Under the pieces are notes generated by a model, which saw only the letters and a program-made list of their open reading frames with translations, did no database searches and was not told the DNA's origin. The position numbers and the translations under genes were made by a program. A stretch of DNA of 38,048 bases from positions 1 to 38,048 of the forward strand of contig JADJRI010000039.1 in assembly GCA_016712275.1 (NCBI GenBank). Reading direction: 5' to 3'. Source of the stretch: Planctomycetota bacterium (GTDB lineage Bacteria > Planctomycetota > Phycisphaerae > UBA1845 > UTPLA1). This document shows positions 28,908 through 37,610 of this stretch, in pieces; position 1 is the stretch's first letter; each line of letters begins with the position of its first letter.

Positions 28908-31425
28908 TTAGCCCTCATTCGGCAGCGAAGCAAGTAGCATTTTCACTTCGTCCATATGCGAAAGATCACCGATGTCTCGAAAAATGTCGTGTGCCTCTCG
29001 CAGACATGCCCTGAAGAAATCTGTCCCTTTCTTGAATCCCCGCTCCCTCTCGCACTGCGCCATCATCAGGCGCTCATATGCGATACTAGGAACATGTTGC
29101 TGACCGTTAAGTCGATACGCATCCCAAATCGTGTTCCACGCAACTTCGGCATTCCCCGCCAAGTACTCGGCCTTAGCTCGATAATACAAAGCGATGGACT
29201 GTTCCCTCGTTGACGAGGCTTTCGACAAGAGGCTTTGAACGGGCCACTTCTCTCGCTCGATTCGCCCAGTAAATCGCCTCGAGATAACTCCCCAATTCGA
29301 TTTCCACCCGCGTCCTCACCTGATAGAAATCGACGAGGAGAGCCGGGTCCTGTTGAACGACGTCAAACTCGCCAAGCTCGGAAAGCAATTGTTGGGCCGC
29401 GTCGTGGTCACTTAGATTGAGCCGGCACTGAACTCGCATCAACTCGATCGCAACCCTGTCCCGATCGTTTTCAATGAGGTCTTCAACCTCCTCAAGCAGT
29501 GTGAGGCATTCGCGAAACTCGCTTCTCCAAAAAGCCACCCAGGCGATGATTCTTAGAATCAGATGCAATCTGAGTCGACCAGAGGCGTCATGGTTCAGGG
29601 CTCGATAGCAAAACAACGCAGCCGATCGACCACTCTCCCAAAGACCCTGGCGCCTAAGCGCTGGAGCGAGCTCGATGACAATGTTCGCCGCTTCCTCTGC
29701 GAACTCGCCAGCCAGCACTTCAACAGCTTCAACAAACAGCTGCGAATGGGCCGATAGCCGTTTCGTCGAATCTACCAGATCTGGCGCGAACACGAATGAG
29801 ATCACTTTCCGAGCGAGCGATGCATCCCATTCTCGGCGCCGGCCCAATCCCCTTACGATGACCGCATGTTCAACTGCATGTAAGCGATGTACAGGATCCT
29901 GATTCGATGGGTCCCACGGCTCGTCAAGAAACCCGAGGCTATCGAGGCAATCCAGCGCCTCATAGAATACTCGATCCCCAAGACCACTTAGCTCTCGCAA
30001 CAAACCCTCACTCATGCCTTCCCTCTCCAGGGTGAGTAGATCGGCGATCGTCCGCGCGGACCTGGTTAGCAGTTGCCAACGAAGTTCAGATACTCGAAGC
30101 ATCTCCTGAAAAGATTCACTTGGCACGCGATCCAACTTCCGGATCATCGAGACTTTCTCGATGTGAGGCAGAACCGAAGTCAACATTTTTGGATTGTAAT
30201 GAAAGACATCGCTGCAAAGCTCGACCGTGTTCGTCGCCAGGTGTCGCTCCTCCGTCGAGTACTCCGGGTGCGGCTCATAGGATTGCAGAAACCGTTCCTG
30301 CCCCGAAGTCAAGAGGTTGTACGCAATCTGCGCCCCGCGCTCCAGGGGCTTAAGTCGATCCCGCCTGCTCGCATGCCACGCCACCAGCACCAAAAATTCC
30401 TCAAGCAACCAATCCAGGTTTGGCTCGAATAACCGATGTGATTTGATTCCAGCCTGCCTGGCACAATCTCGAAGAATTGTCGTGATGATGATGTCGACGC
30501 CTGCCGATTTTGACACGAACAGCTTCAAGTGTTCGCATCGCAGATCATCCCAGTTGTCAAGCACAACAAGGAGCCGTTCCCCCGTCGACTCAATATACGA
30601 CATCAGTTGGGCAACTTGTTTCGCCCCGGACTTGGAGCGAGGGGTGAATCCTGGATACATTCGCTGGTATGCACCCAGCAGCTGTCGCCACGACGGTTCA
30701 TAACGCAGATCTACCCAGAGCACAATGTCGTATCGTGCCAGATGTACGGCACTCCGCGCGGATTGCAGCGCGATACTCGATTTCCCCTTGCCGTGCTTTC
30801 CGCTGAAGACCACGACCGATGCAGACTTTTCGCCTAACACATCCAAGCAATCTGTGACGACTTGAGACTTTAGTGCCAAAGTCTTGACGTTTGGAAGATT
30901 GTCAGCGCAAACACGTGAGTACCCACGCGAAATGGACAAATCGTCAAGTAACAGGAGTTTGGAAACCGTCTGCTTCGTCCAATCACAAAACCGCTCTCGT
31001 GCACGCTGGTGCACGCCGCCGACCCCGACAACATCCTGGATTTGGGCAGTGGAAAGCTCCGCCTCGAGTTGGATTAGTTCGCTGCGGAATTGTGCGATGT
31101 GAGGATTCCGAAAGGCCTGTTCCATCGCCGTCTCAACATGTCCCGCCGAGGCCTCTGCGTGAACTCGCTCAAGCTGTTGTCGATAGATTGAAATGTTCGG
31201 GTTCGGGATCTCATCGGTGTCGACGAGAAGATCAGCAATTTCGATCTCCAACCGCTTTGCGATTAGCGTAGGGATGGATGCCTGGTGGTTATTCAGCAAT
31301 CCACCGGACTTGAAGATCTTACGAAGTGTCTTGGGGTCGATGTTGACCTTTCTTGCCAGTGCGGCCCGGTTTAGTCCCTGCAAGGCCATCGCTCTCTCGA
31401 GCTTTTCTATGGATATCCGCAACAC
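28908..31425 (-). CDS. HTH-STAND NTPase with C-terminal TPR-like repeats (one frameshift)
   Basis: About 840 residues. Residues 1-65 form a Cro/XRE-type HTH (LNRAALARKVNIDPKTLRKI). A STAND/NB-ARC-type NTPase follows: P-loop GKHGKGKSS (209-217), Walker B LLVVLDNWDD (285-294), then DIIITTILRD. The rest is all helical, with TPR-like repeats (LLEEVEDLIENDRDRVAIEL, LYYRAKAEYLAGNAEVAWNT). The frame breaks near 29215; the tail from 28908 continues the repeats. GTG 31425 has GGGGG eight bases upstream and a promoter with TATAAT further up. STAND proteins oligomerise on sensing a ligand; members act as transcription regulators or as anti-phage sensors such as Avs. The HTH favours a regulator. Confidence 0.75.
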
Positions 31426-31470
31426 GACGATTCCCCCAACTCAAGGGTCATACTCCACGGGCCTTCTCTA

Positions 31471-31476
31471 ATTATA
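31471..31476 (-). promoter_or_regulatory. -10 box of the STAND gene promoter
   Basis: A perfect TATAAT on the minus strand, about 45 bp before the GTG start. The -35 region (CTGAGA at 17-base spacing) is poor, so an activator may be needed. Confidence 0.45.
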
Positions 31477-31774
31477 CTATTGTCGACGTGGGTTCTCAGC
31501 GATGAAAACCTACGCCTTTGTTTAGAAGCGAATCGCCCGACAGGAATCTGATTCCTACCCGCAGAATCCCCACTCCGCCCCTATGTTTTCCGCCCTCCGG
31601 TTCTCGATTGTCCCCGCAGACGTGGTTTATAACGGCCCACCAGAGGCGAGTGACGTCGCTCCATGGGACGTGTCACGAACCGCATGGAGTGTAAACCTCG
31701 CGAGCCACCATATCGTTCGCCTCGGTCACTCCGGTGTGAGTGTCGATGACGAGAAGGCGGGAAAACGACAGATC
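31477..31774. other. Divergent intergenic region
   Basis: Lies between the STAND gene and the translocase/phospho-signalling operon. A short ORF from 31583 reads into the next gene but has no family-like sequence before ATG 31775. Promoters for both directions must lie here. Confidence 0.4.
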
Positions 31775-31953
31775 ATGAACCCCTGGAAACAAAGCAAGAT
31801 CGAAGTCTGCCGCAACGCCATCCGATTCGCGTTCTGGGTCGCTCTATCCGTCAATGGCGGGATGGCGGCCATATTCTCGATCGTCTTCTGCTGGAGTTTT
31901 TCCGGCACGCCTGGTCGTGGTGCCAGCGGGTGCTTTTTTCAAAGGACTGGTAG
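31775..31953 (+). CDS. Small membrane protein, first gene of the translocase operon (one frameshift)
   Basis: About 59 residues. It starts MNPWKQSKIEVCRNAIR and has one transmembrane helix (FWVALSVNGGMAAIFSIVF). After the T5 run at 31897-31901 the better continuation is in the next frame (FFRHAWSWCQRVLFSKDW, stop 31951-31953), which needs one more T. AAGGCGGGA lies upstream. A membrane anchor for the downstream machinery is possible. No family recognised. Confidence 0.45.
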
Positions 31954-31976
31954 CCAGAGTCGAGGACTAGCCGACA

Positions 31977-32387
31977 GTGAAACCGATTCGGACCGAAAAC
32001 CATCGGGAGGTAGGGCATGACCCATGGCAGGGTGACGAAAAAATTCTCGAACTCCGGGAAACCGATCATCGCGTCGGATCGTCCGGCGGCTTGGAGTCGG
32101 ATCACGTCACGCACCGCATTGCCTGCGGTTGTGGATGCCTCCGTCAGGCGATCGGATTCTGCGCCATCTGCGGTGCGACCGCGTGCGAACAATGTTTTGG
32201 CTTCTGCGTCAGTTGTCGAAAGCCTCTGTGTCCTCGCCATGGCATTGGTGTTCAGTCCGACGCGGGCAGGATGCTGTACTGTCGCACCTGTTGTGAATCC
32301 GTCACCCGGCGGGGCCGACTGCGGAGGATCATTCGTTTTTTGCTGGCGCCGATCGTGCAATTCGAGAATCATGATGACAAACCATAA
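31977..32387 (+). CDS. Cys-rich zinc-binding protein
   Basis: A 136-residue protein. Its core holds many Cys pairs (CGCGC, CAIC, CEQC, CVSC, CPRH, CRTC), suggesting two or three zinc sites like B-box or ring-type ribbons. The C-terminus is basic and hydrophobic (RGRLRRIIRFLLAPIV), possibly membrane-associated. The GTG start is about nine bases after GAGGA. Its stop overlaps the start of the translocase gene by 17 bases, so the two are coupled. No family recognised by name. Confidence 0.65.
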   Translation: MKPIRTENHREVGHDPWQGDEKILELRETDHRVGSSGGLESDHVTHRIACGCGCLRQAIGFCAICGATACEQCFGFCVSCRKPLCPRHGIGVQSDAGRMLYCRTCCESVTRRGRLRRIIRFLLAPIVQFENHDDKP

Positions 32388-34159
32388 AGACTCAGGGTTA
32401 ATCGACGACTTGATCTACGCCGACCGCTGGGCGCTTCTCAATGACCCCGTTGGCTGCGCCGCCCGTGAGGCGGTTGCCTCCGGCGTCGTCGACCCACTCG
32501 TACGCGAACTCATCGGCGAACCCGTACGGCGACACAAAATCGCCCAGGCCTTCGCTGGCCCCTTTCCCCTGCCCCGGCTTTGTCACGGAAATCTCGTGCT
32601 GGGGACCGATGTGAACGGCCGGCCCGTCCGCGTTCCCGTTCACTATCTGAACGGACACTCCATCACCGTCGGGAACTCCGGCTCCGGAAAAACCACCAGA
32701 AGCCACTTTATGACACTGCAAGTCGCCCCAATGGTCCGTGGGGTGTGGCTGTTCGATTTTCGGAAGCGGGAGTTCCGCATTCTCCGTCCGCTTCTGGCTC
32801 GAATGGGCGTTGACTCATCATCGTGCCCGCGCGAAAACTACGAATCAACCCGCTTCAGGTGCCTGAGGGTGTCGATCCCGCAGACTGGGCTCCGCGAGCG
32901 TCTGATCTGATCGTCATGGTCTTTCAGCTTCCGCCGAGGGCCACACGGCTCTTTGCACTCAGCCCTCCACGAGCTTTATCGCCGCATGGGTGTTTTTGCC
33001 GGCGGCGATCATTTTCCGATCCTGGCCGAATTGCGAGAGGAGGTCGCAATCGATTCCAAGGCAAATCCGCAGGCGCGACAGGCGATTCTCGACGCCCTCG
33101 ATCGGGTTCTCATGTCAATCGGCGCCGCGCTCCAGTATCGAATCGGCTGACGACCGAGAGTTTCGCGACGCGGCGAATCGTGCGTTTGAGTTCGCCGGAA
33201 TTTCAGAGGCGGACAAGAACCTCCTTCTTTGCAGCTTGATCTTGCCGGAGTTCACGCGACGTATCGCCTGCGGCATCTCGAATCCTGCGATGGACCTCTG
33301 GATTTGCTGCGACGAAGCCGCTCGGTTGGTGAGCAGCACCGGCGCCCATGCGATGGCAGACATGATCGGCCTCGTACGCGGCACGGGCGTGGGATTGGAT
33401 TTCTCAGTTCAGTCTGCGGATGTCTTGCCGGCAGTATTGAGCAACACGGCCAACAAGTTCATTGGTCGATGTGGCAGCGCCACCGATTACGACACCATCG
33501 GAAGCGCGATGGGCCTTTCCGCCGAACAGCGACGCACGCTCGCACTTTCGCTTTCGCCAGGGCAGTTCGCGGGGCAGGTCGGAGAGGGGGAGTGGCGTCA
33601 TCCATTCCTGTTCAAGGTGCCCGCCATGAATATTGAGGAGGTCTGCGCCGGAACATCGATGCCGTCATCGGATGGCGGCCCAATTAACATTGACTCAGGC
33701 GGAATCGATGAGTTGATGGCTCTGCCTATTGTCCTCGTGGGAGAATCCGTTGATCCGCAATCGCCACCTGACTCGATTGATCACCCTTTGAAAGAGACTT
33801 CCATTGGCGGCAGTCACCTCTCGGATGCCGAAATTCGCTATCTCAAGGCCGTCGTCGATCATCCCGGTCAGCCATCCAACGCCTACACACGACTTGCCGG
33901 AGTTGGCGCGCAGCGGGCTCAGACCATTCGCAAACACCTGGTCAGCGCTGGCTTTATTCGCGAGCACGCCGTTCAGACCCGAAGTCGGGGTCGTGCCGCC
34001 ATCGTGCTGGAGCCATTGGGTACCGCTTTCCGAACGCTGAATGAAAGGAACGTAAGAGAAACAGGGGTAAGCCATGAGGGGCGGATTCATCCACAACGAC
34101 GTCCTGATCGCGGAGCTCAAGTCCGATTTCTTGACGCACGGTATCCGAGTTGGACTTGA
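32371..34159 (+). CDS. HerA/TraG-like DNA translocase with winged helix (several frameshifts)
   Basis: About 590 residues after joining frames. Walker A is GNSGSGKTT and is followed by VRGVWLFDFRKREFR, where HerA/VirD4-type ATPases grip DNA. Walker B is LWICCDEAARL, followed by MIGLVRGTGVGLDFSVQSA and LSNTANKFIGRCGSATDYDT. A C-terminal winged helix follows (AVVDHPGQPSNAYTRLAGVG, then RAQTIRKHLVSAGFIREH). Breaks lie near 32820, 32955 and 33130-33190. Bridging reads include VPEGVDPADWAPRASDLIVM, LHELYRRMGVFAGGDHFPIL and FEFAGISEADKNLLLCSLIL. ATG 32371 or 32374 overlaps the zinc-protein gene. HerA translocases team with nucleases in repair and in anti-phage systems; here a nuclease-like protein follows. 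Indel density is highest in this gene. Confidence 0.8.
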
Positions 34160-34469
34160 GGTTGCCGTCCCAGTCGGGGGAGCGATTGGCTTCATCGATC
34201 TTTTCGTTCGCTTACCCGACCGACGACTCGCAATCGAAGCGGAACTCTCGGCGAAACGGATTGCGGGCGATCTCGCCAAGGCGACCGCCGCCGGAGCTGA
34301 CGAACTCTGGATCGTTGTTCCGACATCAGCCGTCGCAAAATCGGTTCGCCGAAAGCTCTCTCGGCTGGGTGCGGGATACTCCCCGCTCCTTGTTTTCATT
34401 CTTACGTTAGGCGAGGCGCGCCAGCGAATTAAGAATTGTTTTCCATTGAATTCCGTGGCGAATGCCTGA
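34074..34469 (+). CDS. Small PD-(D/E)XK-like protein
   Basis: A 131-residue protein. The pattern GFIDLFVRLPDRRLAIEAEL places Asp and Glu-x-Glu as in the restriction-endonuclease fold, where Lys is often replaced. A predicted alpha/beta end (ADELWIVVPTSAVAKSV) fits the fold. The ATG at 34074 has AGGGG seven bases upstream and overlaps the translocase tail by 86 bp. As HerA-nuclease pairs are a known theme, it may be the cutting partner. The Lys-to-Glu change at the last catalytic position means activity is not sure. Confidence 0.55.
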   Translation: MRGGFIHNDVLIAELKSDFLTHGIRVGLEVAVPVGGAIGFIDLFVRLPDRRLAIEAELSAKRIAGDLAKATAAGADELWIVVPTSAVAKSVRRKLSRLGAGYSPLLVFILTLGEARQRIKNCFPLNSVANA

Positions 34470-34506
34470 CAGAAAACAAAAAAACTCAATCGGATTGGAG
34501 ATTTGA

Positions 34507-34737
34507 ATGCAGGTCAAATGGAACAACGTCGTTGCGATCGGAATGCTGATGTTTACCTTCATCTTCGTCATACAGAACTCGGCGGGCGTCGTTGCCATCC
34601 TCGGCGCAATTCACCAGATCGGACCGGGGAACGGCATCGATGACCGATTTGTCGGTCTTATGGTCGTCGGCCTATTCCTCGTGACGCTGGTAGTGGTGGT
34701 GAAATTATTAATCGGCGGCAACCGGAGGGAACCATGA
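34507..34737 (+). CDS. Small two-helix membrane protein
   Basis: A 76-residue protein with two hydrophobic helices (residues ~10-32, IGMLMFTFIFVIQNSAGVVA, and ~50-68, LMVVGLFLVTLVVVVKLLI) and a short basic C-terminus. GGAG lies six bases before ATG 34507. Its stop overlaps the phosphatase start (ATGA), so they are coupled. It resembles small membrane components of signalling operons; no family recognised. Confidence 0.6.
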   Translation: MQVKWNNVVAIGMLMFTFIFVIQNSAGVVAILGAIHQIGPGNGIDDRFVGLMVVGLFLVTLVVVVKLLIGGNRREP

Positions 34738-35618
34738 ATCAGATCGCCTCACATATCGACGTCGGCCCGCGGGATAATCTCGAAGACGCCGCGATGGGTT
34801 TGAGCATTCTGCCTTCGGCCGTGAACACCGGCCCAGCTTACGTACTCGCCCTCTTCGACGGCCGGGGACCGCAGTTCGGAGAAGTGGCAAGCAGTGAAGC
34901 GCTCGTCCACATTCCGGCGAATCTGCTGGCAATCCTGGCGGCGCATGCCGCTCAGCCATTCAAGGCGCAACCCTCCAACGAACTTATCGCTGCGGCTCTC
35001 GGGCAGATTCTCGAGTCGGCCAATCAGGCGATTCTCAACCGGGCGATGGAAGATCCCGCACTCTTGGGAATGGCGACAACCGCTGTTTGCGGGGTGGTGA
35101 TGGATGACACGCTTATCATCGGCTGGGTGGGTGATTCACGTTGTTACATCCACAACAAGAACGGACTTCGCCAGGTCAATCACGATCATAGTCGGATCCA
35201 GGAACTCATTGATGTGGGCCAGATAGAACGATCGGACGCGGGCAACCACCCCGAGGCTCACGCCATTACCCGATACCTGGGACAGGCGGCGGGATTCACG
35301 CCGGAGACGGCCGTCACTCAACTCGAGGCCGGTGATGTTGTGCTGTTGTGTACGGATGGACTTACAGACGTGCTTAGCGACGAAGAGATTGCCGAGGTCA
35401 TCGCTTCATGTCGGGTCGGGCGATTCCCATTCTCCGAGTTGCCCGAAAAATTGGTGAGGCAGGCCCTCGACGCCGGCACCTGCGACAACACGACGGCACT
35501 GTGCTATCACCACGGATCTGTTCATATCCGAGTCAACTGCGATCGTACCCGGACGGCGGCCTACGTTGAAGCCGTGGCCCACACGATGTCCCCCAACAAA
35601 AGAGGAGCCTTATCATGA
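34734..35618 (+). CDS. PP2C-type protein phosphatase
   Basis: A 294-residue PP2C/SpoIIE-fold Ser/Thr phosphatase. Motifs in order: DVGPRDNLEDAA, FDGRGPQFGEVAS (D42, G43), GWVGDSRCYI, ITRYLG, LLCTDGLTDVLSDEE and CDNTTAL. The metal-binding Asp residues are kept, although the usual DGMGGH/DGHGG segment reads DGRGPQ. GGAGG precedes ATG 34734. It would remove phosphates put on by the kinase encoded at 36298-37598; kinase, PP2C and VWA genes together make up the TerY-P triad. It is intact. Confidence 0.9.
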   Translation: MNQIASHIDVGPRDNLEDAAMGLSILPSAVNTGPAYVLALFDGRGPQFGEVASSEALVHIPANLLAILAAHAAQPFKAQPSNELIAAALGQILESANQAILNRAMEDPALLGMATTAVCGVVMDDTLIIGWVGDSRCYIHNKNGLRQVNHDHSRIQELIDVGQIERSDAGNHPEAHAITRYLGQAAGFTPETAVTQLEAGDVVLLCTDGLTDVLSDEEIAEVIASCRVGRFPFSELPEKLVRQALDAGTCDNTTALCYHHGSVHIRVNCDRTRTAAYVEAVAHTMSPNKRGALS

Positions 35619-36273
35619 ATCCAAATTCCGAGACTTTCGACGCTGGCAACGACAACGCCGGCACCCAAGCCACCTGCGAACACTGTCATTTGGCCCGGAC
35701 CGCCGGCGCCCGGTTCTGTCCGCGATGTGGCCGTGAATTGACCATGGAATTGGCATCGGCGCCGCCGTTGAAAATTGACCGCCGACCTGAAAACCCCGGC
35801 GATACCCCACCTCCAACGCAATCAGGAAGTGGGACGTCAGGTGGTTCGACACCCGCTGCCGTACCGGCAAAGCTGATGGTGCCCCCACCCGCATCAAAAG
35901 CATCCACGGCATGCAAATGCGGCCGCATTCTCCCCGAGGACTCGAATTTCTGCCCCGGCTGCGGCGCAAGCGTCAGTACCGACGCGACATCGGGGTACTT
36001 CTTTGCACCAACAAGTCAGGCGACCCATCCACGCCCGTAAAGGGCGACGGGTGCGTGATCGGCAAGGACGCGGACTGCAACGTCGTCATCAGCGACGACG
36101 AATTCGTTTCCCGCCGTCACGCCCGCCTGAGACTCGAAGACGGGCTCGTGTTCCTCGAGGACCTCGGCAGCAGTAACGGCACCCTGCTGCGAATCCGCAG
36201 GCCGATCATCATTGAAGCCGGAGACGAAATCTTGATCGGCACGCGCATGATGCGGCTCGAATTGCGACCTTAG
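35615..36273 (+). CDS. Zinc-ribbon and FHA-domain protein (one frameshift)
   Basis: About 220 residues. Two zinc ribbons (CEHC...CPRCG and CKCG...CPGCG) flank a Pro-rich linker. A canonical FHA domain follows: VIGKDADCNVVISDDEFVSR, then SRRHARL and LGSSNGTLL, the residues that read phosphothreonine. The frame breaks near 36020-36037. GAGGAG precedes ATG 35615, and the start overlaps the phosphatase stop. It should be a phospho-dependent adaptor that binds a kinase target, perhaps the kinase itself. Confidence 0.8.
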
Positions 36274-36297
36274 GGCGTTAGGGACGAGTACTTAACC

Positions 36298-37598
36298 ATG
36301 CTGAAAATTGATCAGATAATTCTCGGGAAGTATCAGGTGATCGACCTGATTCAGGAATGCGGCCAAGCGCTACTCGCAAAGGGAGTCGACTCGACGTCAG
36401 GTGCAACCGTCGCGATTCGGCAACTCCTCGCCCGGCCCGGGCAGACGGGCTATGAGAATGAGAGAGCCCGCTTCTACCGCGCCGCCGAACTCAGGATCAA
36501 TCAGATAAACGTCGTCGATACCCTTGAGTACGGCGAGGATCTTGGCGAATTCTACATGATCATGCCATACGTTGAAGGCCAGACTCTAGATCAATTCGTG
36601 GCCGCGAAAGGCGGTAGACTGTCGCCAGATTCGGCCGTTTCAATCGCTCGCCAGATTGCCGCCGGCCTCGCTGCGTGTCACGCTCATGGCGTCACCCACC
36701 GTGACATCAAGCCCGAAAACATCCTGGTCGATACGAACAACCGGGCATTCATCATTGATTTCGGCATTTGCAGTCTGGCGGGGCAGCCCACCATCACACA
36801 AGGCGATGGATTTCAGGGGTCGCTAAGATGGGCGTCACCCGAACAAATCGTGGATCCACGCTCGCGGGATCCGAGACTGGATCTCTTTGCGCTGGGGGGC
36901 GTTTTCTATTTCATGCTGACCGGCCTGCCGCCCAGCGAAGGAGCGACCCCGCAGGACATCATGATGAACATCTGCAAGGTCATGCCGCCGCCCCCGAAGC
37001 AGCTGTTAACATCGCTCCCCGACCGAATCGACCGGGCTTGCATGAAACTTCTGGCGAAGGAACCCAGCGATCGGTTTCAGAGCGCCGAACAGTTCATACA
37101 GGCCCTTGATCCCACCTCGGGCGCGAAGACAAATCCTGCGATCTGCCGATCATGTAGGGCAGCCGTCGATTCGCTGTCAAATTTCTGCTTCCACTGCGGC
37201 GCTTCTATCGGCGATTCCGTGAACGGTTACGGCCTGAAGTTTTGCCTTGCCTGCGGCGCGCGGGCCGACGAACTGAAGACTTGTCCATCCTGCAACCGAA
37301 TATTCAGTTCCGTCGATCATCGCTTCGAATTCGTGCTGGGCGCATTATCAGGTGTCACTTTTCGAATCCCTCAGGGAATGTTCGTAACCGGCCGTGAGAT
37401 TCTCTGCCCGCGCGATTTTCAGATTTCGAGACGCCACCTCCAGTGTTGCCTGCGTGAACGGCAGTGTGATGGTCGAAGACGCCGGGCACGAACAAGAGCT
37501 ACGACATCGACGGCCGGCCCGCCGAACAGGCCATCACTCTGGTGTCAAAGTGTCAAATTGCAATTGCCGGCAACATCGGCATTTACACCACTAGTTAG
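36298..37598 (+). CDS. Ser/Thr protein kinase with zinc ribbons and FHA (frameshifts at the end)
   Basis: About 430 residues. The kinase lobe has HRDIKPEN (134-141), DFG (154-156) and SPEQ in the activation region. The beta-3 Lys is replaced by Arg (VAIRQL, R41), and the Gly-rich loop is poor, so ATP binding is altered. Zinc ribbons follow (CRSC...CFHCG, CLACG...CPSC), then an FHA-like end (VTGREILCPRDFQISRRHLQ). The frame breaks near 37445 and 37490. The bridging frames read VACVNGSVMVEDAGHE and KSYDIDGRPAEQAITLVSKC, giving a stop at 37596-37598. The ATG at 36298 has only a weak site. Kinase, PP2C and VWA make the TerY-P-like set. Confidence 0.85.
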
Positions 37599-37610
37599 AA
37601 GGACATCGAC

